A stretch of 59,447 nucleotides of DNA from Streptococcus pseudopneumoniae. GTDB taxonomy: Bacteria; Bacillota; Bacilli; Lactobacillales; Streptococcaceae. Positions 1 through 9,119 of this stretch are shown here, in pieces (position 1 is the stretch's first letter; the number at the start of each line of letters is the position of its first letter). Made by a program: the position numbers and the translations under genes. The notes under the pieces are model-generated. The model saw only the letters and a program-made list of their open reading frames with translations, was not told the origin of the DNA and searched no databases. Where the stretch lies: positions 1 through 59,447 of the forward strand of contig NZ_JVKV01000018.1 of assembly GCF_001072375.1 (NCBI RefSeq), written 5' to 3'.

Positions 1-40
1 CTGTTTCTCTATATCGTCCTTCCTGACGTCTAAAAAACAT
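1..40 (-). CDS. 5' end of a gene running off the window; possible serine-rich adhesin signal region
   Basis: Only 13 codons lie in the window, reading MFFRRQEGRYRET. An AAGGAGA ribosome binding site sits 7 nt before the ATG, and an extended -10 (TGGTATAAT) lies about 57 nt upstream, so this is a genuine gene start. From memory, the long signal peptides of accessory-Sec serine-rich repeat adhesins of oral streptococci begin in a similar way (MFF-R/K-RQ-x-G-x-Y). That identification is inference from a very short stretch. The gene continues beyond the left edge of the window. Confidence 0.5.
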   Translation of the reverse strand, partial: MFFRRQEGRYRET

Positions 41-96
41 TTTTTTATCTCCTTATGTTCGGATTTTAGGAAAATAAAACTCTTATCCCGCTTCTT

Positions 97-105
97 ATTA
101 TACCA
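97..105 (-). promoter_or_regulatory. extended -10 promoter for the gene leaving the window
   Basis: Minus-strand TGGTATAAT (-10 hexamer at 97-102). No clear -35 is visible. The predicted leader is about 50 nt and ends in an AAGGAGA ribosome binding site. Confidence 0.55.
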
Positions 106-176
106 GTTTTCATAAAATAATAAAAGAAAAAAGAAAAGATATTTTATAGGAATTCATTAGATTAATACTAAAAAAA

Positions 177-194
177 GCATCGAAAATTCGATGC
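177..194 (-). terminator. terminator of the 202-1167 gene
   Basis: Perfect 8-bp stem GCATCGAA / TTCGATGC with a 2-nt spacer, followed on the minus strand by a run of seven T. It lies 8 nt after the stop codon. Confidence 0.85.
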
Positions 195-201
195 CTTAGT
201 T

Positions 202-1167
202 TTACACTCCAAGTTGAATATCAGGATAATTTTTTGAGATAAGACTCCAAAGTTCTTCAAGGTCTTCTTGAACTGTTTTTGTTGATTTCAAAACCATATC
301 TTGTTTTTTCTTGCCATTCTTACGGATATAACAAAATTGATAAATTTTTTTCGAAAACAATGATTTATTAATCTTCGTTTCTACAAGATAAAGATGGTCT
401 ACATCTCTTAGATCTAAAGCTTGCGTTCCTTTATAGTAGGTGATGAGGTGGTTTTTATAGAGAATTACTTTTAGATTTTCATCATAAAATTCTGCTAAAC
501 CAGCCATATTTTCAACGTTTCCTTGCAATTCAGGATAGGCTTGATAAATTTCTTCCAGAGAAGCAATCGTTTTTTTCCGAATAAGAAAGGCACTTACTAC
601 TAAAAACACTCCTGTTCCTCCAAAGAAAATCACCCCAATGATAAATATCCAGCCATCATTGGCATGTTCGGTCGTACTTAAATAAAGATTGCTATTCATA
701 TTTTGATAAACAACCGATGATGGTTCAAGGATAGACTTTAAAAAGCCTGATAAATCAACAATACGATTATTTCTCGACTTATTCTTTTTGGTAGCAAGTG
801 GTTGTAGTTGAGTTCCAATTATGGTTGCTGGATGATCGTAAAGCGTTCCAGCCTCTGCTTGCTCCATGATACTCTTAATTGTGGCATCATTCTCACTAGC
901 TTCAATCACTGCATATTTCCCATCTCCGTCTTTACTATATTGGACAAGATAAAGTACACTTCCGCCTTCAACTTCCCCTACCACTTCTGGATAGATATCA
1001 TAAACCGGCATTCGTACTTCAACTCCTGAATAACTATTACTGGCAAATTCTTTTGTGGGATTTTTATGCTTACTCCCCAAAAATCCCATCAATCCTGCCA
1101 AAGCCAAAAAAATCAGCGCAATGACTAGGGCAGAAATAAATCCTTTATTTCTTTTTTCCTTAAACAT
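202..1167 (-). CDS. two-TM membrane protein of unknown function
   Basis: 321-aa protein that I do not recognise beyond conserved hypothetical. It has a hydrophobic segment at about residues 10-30 after a basic N-terminus, and a second at about 172-196. Between them lies an extracytoplasmic domain of about 140 residues. The cytoplasmic C-terminal part (about 200-321) contains a beta-rich stretch with a YKGTQALDLRDVDHLYL core that resembles a PH-like domain, though this is only an impression. The start is well defined by AAAGGAG 7 nt before the ATG. It appears monocistronic: a terminator follows, and ribF upstream has its own terminator. The topology suggests a membrane-associated sensor or envelope protein; no catalytic motif is visible. 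Confidence 0.75.
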   Translation of the reverse strand: MFKEKRNKGFISALVIALIFLALAGLMGFLGSKHKNPTKEFASNSYSGVEVRMPVYDIYPEVVGEVEGGSVLYLVQYSKDGDGKYAVIEASENDATIKSIMEQAEAGTLYDHPATIIGTQLQPLATKKNKSRNNRIVDLSGFLKSILEPSSVVYQNMNSNLYLSTTEHANDGWIFIIGVIFFGGTGVFLVVSAFLIRKKTIASLEEIYQAYPELQGNVENMAGLAEFYDENLKVILYKNHLITYYKGTQALDLRDVDHLYLVETKINKSLFSKKIYQFCYIRKNGKKKQDMVLKSTKTVQEDLEELWSLISKNYPDIQLGV

Positions 1168-1256
1168 AAGTGTCTCCTTTAGTTTGATAATTAAATTGTA
1201 TCAAAATTGATCAGTTTTTAAAATACATTTTTAGATTGTTAATTTCCTATCTAAAA

Positions 1257-1281
1257 AGAGTTTGAGAAAATCCCAAACTCT
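1257..1281 (-). terminator. terminator of ribF
   Basis: Stem AGAGTTTG / CAAACTCT with a 9-nt loop, followed on the minus strand by TTTTTA. It lies just downstream of the ribF stop. Confidence 0.8.
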
Positions 1282-1295
1282 ACTATTTTTTGATT

Positions 1296-2207
1296 TTATT
1301 TTCTAGCTATCTTTTCATCTTCTTCTAATTGCTTAACTAATTGATCAACGCTATCAAATTTTACCATATCCCGGATACGGTCCAACCAGGAAACGATGAC
1401 AGTTTCGCCATAGATATCGTCGGAAAAATCAAAGATATGAACTTCAAAACGCTCTTCTTCGCCATCAAAGGTTTCATTTTTACCTAGACTCGCCATACCA
1501 CGATAGACTTTTCTTTGAATTTCAACGTCAACAGCATAAACACCATCAGCTGGCATATATGTCCGATCCAAGTTGACTAGATTAGCTGTTGGGAAGCCAA
1601 TAGTTCGACCTCGAGCATTTCCGTGAACCACTACACCTCTCGTTGGTAAAGGGAATCCCAAAAGTTTGCCTGCTTCTTTTACATCTCCTTCTAGAATGGC
1701 TTGGCGAATGCGCGTTGAACTAATTTTCCCCTTTTCGTCCTCAACTGGTGGAACAATAACTACTTCTCCATGGAAGAGTTCTTTTAAATCCTCAGCTGTT
1801 TTTCTATCTGAACCAAGAGTATAGTCAAAACCAACTACAATCGTATCTGCCTTTGCTTCCTTGACGTAGGTATCAATGAATTCTTTTGCAGTCATATTTG
1901 CTACTCGACTAGTGAAATCCATCAAATACAAGCTCTCAACTCCAGCTCGCTTCAATCGACGTTCACGTTCACTAGCATTCAAAATATGCAATAAGTGTTC
2001 AGGTGAGTATTGATTCAGAGTTAGCTTTGGTGATTCGTTAAAAGTTACTAAAGCTACTCCTTGGCGCTTTTCAGCAGCAATGTTAGAAGCTATATCAAAT
2101 AATTTTTGATGTCCAAGGTGAACTCCATCAAAATAACCAAGTACAAGGACGTTTGGTCCTGGTGTTGCAATATCTTTTTCTGTTTTAATAGGTACTGTAA
2201 TAATCAT
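1296..2207 (-). CDS. ribF: bifunctional riboflavin kinase / FMN adenylyltransferase
   Basis: 303 aa, the usual RibF length. It makes FMN from riboflavin and then FAD. The N-terminal nucleotidyltransferase domain carries GYFDGVHLGHQ (24-34) and SSTRIRQ (163-169). The C-terminal kinase domain carries the RTIGFPTANL motif (201-210). The gene has its own terminator and promoter. No Shine-Dalgarno sequence is visible: an extended -10, TGGTATAAT, ends 7 nt before the ATG, so the message is predicted to start at or within 1 nt of the AUG. pyrDB lies upstream on the same strand with about 65 nt between them. Confidence 0.95.
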   Translation of the reverse strand: MIITVPIKTEKDIATPGPNVLVLGYFDGVHLGHQKLFDIASNIAAEKRQGVALVTFNESPKLTLNQYSPEHLLHILNASERERRLKRAGVESLYLMDFTSRVANMTAKEFIDTYVKEAKADTIVVGFDYTLGSDRKTAEDLKELFHGEVVIVPPVEDEKGKISSTRIRQAILEGDVKEAGKLLGFPLPTRGVVVHGNARGRTIGFPTANLVNLDRTYMPADGVYAVDVEIQRKVYRGMASLGKNETFDGEEERFEVHIFDFSDDIYGETVIVSWLDRIRDMVKFDSVDQLVKQLEEDEKIARK

Positions 2208-2214
2208 AGTATTT

Positions 2215-2223
2215 ATTATACCA
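2215..2223 (-). promoter_or_regulatory. extended -10 promoter of ribF, leaderless architecture
   Basis: Minus-strand TGGTATAAT; hexamer at 2215-2220. Seven nt separate the hexamer from the ATG (2207), so transcription should begin at or next to the start codon. No ribosome binding site fits in between. Confidence 0.65.
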
Positions 2224-2272
2224 GAAAAATGGCGCTTTCAAAACAATTTAGACTGAATTCAGGACATAAAAC

Positions 2273-4022
<1,750 letters not shown>

Positions 4023-4062
4023 AACTTTTCCTCCTTAAATTTCAAGGGGTTCAGAAAAAGAA

Positions 4063-4181
4063 AAACCTTGCAATCGCAAGGTTTCAGTAAGATACTTACA
4101 GAAAAGAATCAAATAAACTTTGTTTATTCGAAGTTTGTGTAATCTATTTTCTATCTGACACCTTGTGAGCCTCTCTGGACT
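4063..4181 (-). promoter_or_regulatory. PyrR-dependent attenuator in the pyrK leader
   Basis: The leader RNA contains AGTCCAGAGAGGCT (4168-4181 on the complement), an exact fit to the PyrR-binding consensus ARUCCNGNGAGGYU, flanked by short CCUU/AAGG pairing arms. Downstream is a terminator hairpin: stem AAACCTTGC / GCAAGGTTT (4063-4084) with a 4-nt loop and a T-rich tail just before the pyrK ribosome binding site. Between them, AAACTT...AAGTTT arms can form an alternative structure. By family knowledge, UMP-bound PyrR stabilises the anti-antiterminator and stops transcription. Confidence 0.88.
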
Positions 4182-4205
4182 TCCCTTAAAGGTTAAATTT
4201 TTACT

Positions 4206-4234
4206 AGTATACTGTATCAACCCTAAAAAGTCAA
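4206..4234 (-). promoter_or_regulatory. promoter of pyrK-pyrDB
   Basis: Minus-strand TTGACT (4229-4234), 17-bp spacer, TATACT (4206-4211). It lies just upstream of the PyrR site and only about 38 nt beyond the licC stop. Confidence 0.8.
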
Positions 4235-4272
4235 GCAAAAATAGGTAAGGTGTCAGACGTATTTTAGTTTAC

Positions 4273-4962
4273 TTATTTTTGTGAAGAAAGAATCTGCTCC
4301 AATTTTTGATAATCTTTTACACTATCGATTTCATAGATAGAGTTTTCTTCCAATTCCTCTACGTAAACATCCAGTTCTTTGATATTATCTTTAACCATGT
4401 TGTCCCAGTAGAGATCTACAAATTCGCCGCTTGCATAGGCTTTGTCGATAAATCCAACAATTTTCTCCGCTGTTGGAGCATCCCAGAATGACACACCACT
4501 CAGGATGCGACCATTCTTACTATCAACGATGATATCTTGAACTTTATAATCTTCTCCGTAAACTAGGAACCATTCATTGTCACAGTCTTCACGATAAACG
4601 CTGAAGTATGTTGAACGCTCGATGTCATTGCGGAACATATTTTTGAAAAGATAGTTATCCGCATCGATAACGTAGCTGTTAGCCAACTCTTCTTTTACCA
4701 AGTAAAGTGAGTAAAAATTATTGTAATCAGCGTACTTGTCGTTGAAGACCAAACGAACGCCATACTTCTCTTTAAGGTAGTCGAATTGTTCTTTCAAATA
4801 ACCTACAACGATGATAATATCATCAATTCCACGTTCTTTTAAAAATTCAATTTGATATTCAACCAAAGGTTTTTGATTAACTTGTACCAAGGCTTTGGGA
4901 GTGTTTTCTGTCATAGGTCTTAAACGAGTTCCCAATCCCGCTGCTAAGATGATCGCTTTCAC
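4273..4962 (-). CDS. licC: CTP:phosphocholine cytidylyltransferase
   Basis: 229 aa, matching LicC. Makes CDP-choline from CTP and phosphocholine for decoration of teichoic and lipoteichoic acids. The nucleotidyltransferase signature AAGLGTRLRP lies at 7-16, with the conserved Lys of TPKALV at about 23. The start is GTG (GTG AAA GCG) with AAAGGAG 7 nt upstream. Last gene of the tarI-tarJ-licA-licB-licC operon. No terminator is visible between its stop and the pyr promoter. Confidence 0.93.
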   Translation of the reverse strand: MKAIILAAGLGTRLRPMTENTPKALVQVNQKPLVEYQIEFLKERGIDDIIIVVGYLKEQFDYLKEKYGVRLVFNDKYADYNNFYSLYLVKEELANSYVIDADNYLFKNMFRNDIERSTYFSVYREDCDNEWFLVYGEDYKVQDIIVDSKNGRILSGVSFWDAPTAEKIVGFIDKAYASGEFVDLYWDNMVKDNIKELDVYVEELEENSIYEIDSVKDYQKLEQILSSQK

Positions 4963-4974
4963 GCGTTTTCTCCT

Positions 4975-5853
4975 TTATTCTTTAATGATAATATAAACAC
5001 CAGCCATTACAACAAATGAAGTTATAATGGTCAAGACAGTCAGAGGTGTCCCCAAGAACATTGCTGCAAACAGGACAGTCCAAACTACATAACTGACATT
5101 TAAACCAGTTGCTTTTGCTGGTTGCAATCGATTGATAGCCATATAGTAGGCAAGATAAGAAATCATATTAAATGCTGCAAAGACAATTAATAGACCAAAC
5201 AATTGGCCATTTGCCACTTCTGCAAATGAATGATGCGAGAAGAGAACAATGACAAGATAGGACAAGAAGGATGTGACTTGTCGTATCAAGAGTGCTTCGA
5301 GTTCACTGAGTTCACTTTCCATAGCAAATGAGCTCAGAACACTTTCACTTCCCCAAGCAAAAGCACAAATCAAAGCACATAGAATACCTATGTAGAAAGA
5401 ATTAACCTGCTCTGCTTTATAGGTCTGAGCAATAATCCCAGCAATGATTAGAAAGATACCAAAAATTGTATTTTTGGAAATCTTGTGCTTCAAAAAGAAG
5501 AAGGCAAGCAAGACTGAGACTGCCGGATAAATAGCTGAGACTGACGAAGCTAATGAACTTCCAATATACTTAACCGCATAGAGATTGGCCTGCATACCAA
5601 TCGGACCGGCTAGTAAAGCTCCGATGATAACACTGACATTTCGAATGTTCAAGAAGATTGAAAAACGAACTCTGCCTTCCTTAACTAGAAGATATCCTAG
5701 CAAGATAAAAATACTTAGGAAATCGTGTGCTGCTGCTACTACAAAGGGCGATAAATCCGTGAATATTGAAAAGATATAAGCACTAATAGTTAATCCTAAT
5801 CCCCAGAACACACCTGATAGTAGCCCAAAAGAAACTCCATTTTTAGCCTTCAT
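4975..5853 (-). CDS. licB: choline uptake permease (DMT family)
   Basis: 292 aa. Very hydrophobic, with about ten predicted membrane segments in the two-repeat EamA/DMT layout. Position and neighbours identify it as LicB, the choline importer feeding LicA. The ATG lies within the licA 3' end (11-nt overlap) and is preceded by GGGAGG, which indicates translational coupling. It lies 12 nt before licC. Confidence 0.92.
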   Translation of the reverse strand: MKAKNGVSFGLLSGVFWGLGLTISAYIFSIFTDLSPFVVAAAHDFLSIFILLGYLLVKEGRVRFSIFLNIRNVSVIIGALLAGPIGMQANLYAVKYIGSSLASSVSAIYPAVSVLLAFFFLKHKISKNTIFGIFLIIAGIIAQTYKAEQVNSFYIGILCALICAFAWGSESVLSSFAMESELSELEALLIRQVTSFLSYLVIVLFSHHSFAEVANGQLFGLLIVFAAFNMISYLAYYMAINRLQPAKATGLNVSYVVWTVLFAAMFLGTPLTVLTIITSFVVMAGVYIIIKE

Positions 5854-6712
5854 TAGAACCTCCCATATAATCCAATTCCTTCACAGCTCTATTGTAACGA
5901 GAGATTCCATAATCTCCGAAATCTGCACCATTTTCTTCTTTGTAGATAGTCCAGAGACTCCAAATAATATCTTGCAATATTTTGTAGATACGAATTTTCT
6001 CTCTAGAAACGGGAGTCTTATCACTCTCATAATGACTTAGGAAGTCTTCTTCCTCTGCACTTGTAAATTCAGATTCTAGGAAGAGGGCTGCCAAATCCCA
6101 CATAGGATCATTCATAGATGAATATTCCCAATCAATGAGATAAAGATGTCCATCTGATCCTTCAATAAAGTTTTCAGGGACCAAATCAATATGACACGAT
6201 TTCTTATCCATTCCAATTTCTTCAAGTTGGTCTTTCAGAGAAAATACAGATTTTCTGACAACTTCATAGTTCGGATAGGAAATCTCCCCTTGAATCAATG
6301 ATTCATATTTTTTAATTTCCTCAAAAGGAGCAAACTCTCCTTTTAATTCTTTACCCGAAGCATGAATCGTTTGTAAAATTGGAGCTATCTTCTCAAATTT
6401 AGTTTTAATGGTAGTTGAATCAAGTGTCTCTGCATTTTCGATGTATTGATTGACCTTGATACCTGCTTCGATATCAAAAAGATAATTTTCTACATCTAAT
6501 TTCAAATCCTTCAACAATTCAAGATTGAACTTTTCATTCTGGCGGTTGATTAATTTATCTGTACCTTTTCCGAAAAACTTAACGATATACTGATTTGAGC
6601 TTGTTTTGACCAAGTAGTTTTGATTGGTCATACCACCTAATTGTTCAACGCTCAGAATATCTTCATCAGTTGATAGTAAAGAGGTAAGTTTTTCCTTAAT
6701 ATTTTTTTCCAC
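5843..6712 (-). CDS. licA: choline kinase
   Basis: 289 aa. Phosphorylates imported choline. The kinase signature is clear: the catalytic loop CHIDLVPENF places H174, D176 and N181, and the LIDWEYS motif carries the metal-binding D194. The start is GTG (GTG GAA AAA AAT) with GGAGG 6 nt upstream; no ATG is available. It sits 12 nt after tarJ and overlaps licB. Also called pck in pneumococcal work. Confidence 0.94.
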   Translation of the reverse strand: MEKNIKEKLTSLLSTDEDILSVEQLGGMTNQNYLVKTSSNQYIVKFFGKGTDKLINRQNEKFNLELLKDLKLDVENYLFDIEAGIKVNQYIENAETLDSTTIKTKFEKIAPILQTIHASGKELKGEFAPFEEIKKYESLIQGEISYPNYEVVRKSVFSLKDQLEEIGMDKKSCHIDLVPENFIEGSDGHLYLIDWEYSSMNDPMWDLAALFLESEFTSAEEEDFLSHYESDKTPVSREKIRIYKILQDIIWSLWTIYKEENGADFGDYGISRYNRAVKELDYMGGSNEG

Positions 6713-6724
6713 AATCGTCCTCCA

Positions 6725-7747
6725 TTAGACTTCCCACTTAAAGACTGTCTTAAATGCGGTATTTAAGTCAGTTGCAAAAACTCGGTGAATATCTTTGATT
6801 TCTCTGACTGGTTCTTCTAAATAAATGATATTTTTCAAACGATTGGCAAATCTCTTAATCTCAATCATTTGGATAGCTTTTTCGAAGTCAATTCGTCCTG
6901 AACGCGAAGAACCTACTAATAATAAACCTTTTTCGAGGGAATCTCGAGTATTGATATTTACCTTGTACTCACTAACACCCATCATCAAAATTGTTCCCTG
7001 TGGTTTGATGTAACGAATGAGATCATTAATAGCAGGTCCACAACCATCACCACCACAACATTCAAAACCATGATCAAAACTAAGGTCTTCTGGAATACTG
7101 TCAGTGATATAACGTTCATTCGCAAATGAGAAGAGTTCAAGTTTCTCCCAATGACGGCCAATGACAATAATCTCTGCTTCAGGCAAGGTATAGTTGATAA
7201 TATTTGCCATTACAAAGGCTAGACTACCATCTCCAATAACTGCAATACGCTGACGTCTGCTGTGAGAAACTGTCAAGAAACGATTCATGGCGTGCATACC
7301 CACACTGACAAACTCAGTAATGGCAGCTACTGTATCTTCTATGTCCTCGTAAGCTACCACACGATCCTTAGGTAGAGAAACAAATTCTCGCATAAAGCCA
7401 TCATAACCACTAGACAAGAAATAGGTTCCAGTCATATAGTTTTCATAAAATTCCTCATCACTCTGCATAGGTGGTTGATTGGGAATCATGACGACCTTCT
7501 GGCCAACTTTGTAGGTACCTGTGGGATCAGAAATAACAGTCCCACAAGACTCGTGAATCATAGCCATTGGAAGCTTTTTAGATAATATTTTGGGATCACG
7601 TTTTCCTTGATAGTAACGTTGATCCGCATGACAAACCGCCATAAAGTTTGATCGAATAAGGATATGATTCTCTTGATCAATCTCCTCTTCTTGATATTTG
7701 ATATTGATAAACTTTGGTTTCGTCAGTTGATAAATTTGATTAATCAT
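6725..7747 (-). CDS. tarJ: ribulose-5-phosphate reductase (ribitol-5-phosphate dehydrogenase)
   Basis: 340 aa from the ATG at 7747; a longer reading from a TTG at 7765 would overlap tarI. A medium-chain dehydrogenase that makes ribitol 5-phosphate with NADPH for TarI. An N-terminal catalytic part (CHADQRYY near residue 40) is followed by a nucleotide-binding fold around the VIGDGSLAF motif. The start is preceded by AGAAAG, a weak ribosome binding site, 4 nt after the tarI stop, so coupling is likely. Its place between tarI and licA is the standard lic1 order. Confidence 0.9.
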   Translation of the reverse strand: MINQIYQLTKPKFINIKYQEEEIDQENHILIRSNFMAVCHADQRYYQGKRDPKILSKKLPMAMIHESCGTVISDPTGTYKVGQKVVMIPNQPPMQSDEEFYENYMTGTYFLSSGYDGFMREFVSLPKDRVVAYEDIEDTVAAITEFVSVGMHAMNRFLTVSHSRRQRIAVIGDGSLAFVMANIINYTLPEAEIIVIGRHWEKLELFSFANERYITDSIPEDLSFDHGFECCGGDGCGPAINDLIRYIKPQGTILMMGVSEYKVNINTRDSLEKGLLLVGSSRSGRIDFEKAIQMIEIKRFANRLKNIIYLEEPVREIKDIHRVFATDLNTAFKTVFKWEV

Positions 7748-7751
7748 GTTT

Positions 7752-8459
7752 TTAGTCTTTCTCAATCATGCTTTTAGCAATCTTCAAGTCTGTAACTGTT
7801 GTGATTTTTAGATTTGAGTATTCACCTTTTGCCAAGGCAACATCTTTACCCTTAATGACAAAGATTTTACATGCATCTGTCAAAATTTCTTTTTCTTCTG
7901 CTGATAAAGAACCATACAATTCAATAAAGTCTTTACAACGGAAGGTTTGTGGAGTCTGTCCTTGGTATAGATGAGCGCGATTTGGAATATCTGTGATAAA
8001 CTGACCATTTGTACTTTCAACAATGGTATCCACCGCTTCAACCACGGTATCGACAGCATCATGGTTTTTAGCGAGTTCAATATTGTCTTGAATCATTCGA
8101 AGAGTGATGAAAGGACGAACTGAATCATGCGTCACCACAATATCATCTGCTGTCAGTGGACGGTAAGCATCAATAGCTTCAATAATTTTTTCAATACTAG
8201 AATTACGATCCGCACCACCTTTTGTGATGATAATACGATACTTGTGGAGTGGTAGGAATTTTTCAACTAAATCTTCTGCGTGTGTAACCCAGTCACCATG
8301 AACTCCAACTACAATCTTTTCAATACTTGGTTCCAAGACAAATTTTTCAATAGTATGAATTAAAATTGGGCGATCTCCCAACTCAAGAAATTGTTTGGGT
8401 AAATTACTAATTCCCATACGCGTGCCAGTTCCACCTGCTAAAATTCCAGCATAAATCAT
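7752..8459 (-). CDS. tarI: ribitol-5-phosphate cytidylyltransferase
   Basis: 235 aa. An IspD-like enzyme that makes CDP-ribitol for the teichoic acid repeat unit. The signature AGGTGTRMG lies at about 8-16, and DSVRPF and a C-terminal DL(K)IA-type segment are present. The ATG is preceded by AAAGGAG. First gene of lic1. Two promoters are plausible: an extended -10 close by (8503-8511) and a CiaR-box promoter further upstream (8653-8669). In S. pneumoniae the divergent tacF-licD1-licD2 genes would follow here; in this window the next gene is ybaB. Confidence 0.92.
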   Translation of the reverse strand: MIYAGILAGGTGTRMGISNLPKQFLELGDRPILIHTIEKFVLEPSIEKIVVGVHGDWVTHAEDLVEKFLPLHKYRIIITKGGADRNSSIEKIIEAIDAYRPLTADDIVVTHDSVRPFITLRMIQDNIELAKNHDAVDTVVEAVDTIVESTNGQFITDIPNRAHLYQGQTPQTFRCKDFIELYGSLSAEEKEILTDACKIFVIKGKDVALAKGEYSNLKITTVTDLKIAKSMIEKD

Positions 8460-8502
8460 ATTGATACTCCTTTAGTTTGTTTTAAAAAACTCATTCTTTT
8501 CT

Positions 8503-8511
8503 ATTATATCA
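8503..8511 (-). promoter_or_regulatory. extended -10 promoter proximal to tarI
   Basis: Minus-strand TGATATAAT with hexamer at 8503-8508. It would give a leader of about 40 nt with AAAGGAG before tarI. Confidence 0.5.
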
Positions 8512-8631
8512 TAATCTAGCACTATCTTAAAAAAATACTAGGTCACTCTAGCTAGAAACTAGTATCAAGAGCATGGATTTAGAAAAATTGAGTTCTAATC
8601 TGACATTTCTAGGTCTCGATTAATATAGAGT

Positions 8632-8669
8632 TCTTTAGAATAGTATAGAAAACTTAAAGAAATCTTAAA
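8632..8669 (-). promoter_or_regulatory. CiaR-type box and promoter upstream of lic1
   Basis: The minus strand has TTTAAG-ATTTC-TTTAAG (8653-8669), an exact fit to the CiaR direct repeat TTTAAG-N5-TTTAAG. A -10-like element follows on the same strand: TATACT after 5 bp, or TATTCT after 10 bp, the latter being the usual CiaR spacing as I recall it. CiaRH control of the lic1 operon is known in S. pneumoniae, which supports the reading. Confidence 0.7.
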
Positions 8670-8726
8670 ATGAATTAAGATAGAAAAAGAGTACTAAAAT
8701 TAAAAATAGACTTTTCTAGTTAAAAT

Positions 8727-8735
8727 TGTTAAAAT
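8727..8735 (+). promoter_or_regulatory. possible promoter of ybaB
   Basis: TGTTAAAAT resembles an extended -10 about 38 nt before the ATG. The rest of the 314-nt gap (8460-8773) holds the lic1 regulatory sites; I see no gene in it. Confidence 0.35.
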
Positions 8736-8773
8736 AATAGGGAAAATAAAAGAAAAGGAAGCTATATACCACC

Positions 8774-9073
8774 ATGATGAATATGCAAAACATGATGCGT
8801 CAAGCTCAAAAACTTCAAAAACAAATGGAGCAAAGTCAGGCTGAACTTGCTGCTACAGAATTTGTTGGAACTTCTGCCCAAAACCTTGTAACTGCTACAC
8901 TAACAGGAGACAAGAAAATTGTTAGGATTGACTTCAATCCAGCAGTTGTTGACCCAGAAGATATTGAAACTCTATCAGATATGACAGTTCAAGCAGTCAA
9001 TGCTGCTCTTGAACAAATTGATGAAGCAACTAAAAAGAAACTAGGGGCTTTTGCTGGTAAATTACCATTCTAA
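8774..9073 (+). CDS. YbaB/EbfC nucleoid-associated protein
   Basis: 99 aa, the usual length. A small DNA-binding protein of the YbaB/EbfC family that acts as a dimer on the nucleoid. The Met- and Gln-rich first helix ([15 protein letters not shown]) and the central [17 protein letters not shown] beta region are typical. GGAAG lies about 12 nt before the first ATG, and the adjacent second ATG could also serve. It is monocistronic and convergent with the GDPD gene, sharing a two-way terminator. Confidence 0.92.
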   Translation: MMNMQNMMRQAQKLQKQMEQSQAELAATEFVGTSAQNLVTATLTGDKKIVRIDFNPAVVDPEDIETLSDMTVQAVNAALEQIDEATKKKLGAFAGKLPF

Positions 9074-9080
9074 TAGCATA

Positions 9081-9112
9081 AAAAGAGGCTGATGTTCAAT
9101 TCAGCCTCTTTT
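9081..9112. terminator. bidirectional terminator between ybaB and the GDPD gene
   Basis: 12-bp perfect stem AAAAGAGGCTGA / TCAGCCTCTTTT with an 8-nt loop. The A/T flanks give a T-tract on both strands. Confidence 0.9.
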
Positions 9113-9119
9113 GTCTTAC

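Noticed and set aside
4125..4132. TTCGAATA on the minus strand in the pyr leader, matching the ComX box
   Set aside because: It lies inside a hairpin of the PyrR attenuator, downstream of a good sigma-A promoter; likely chance.
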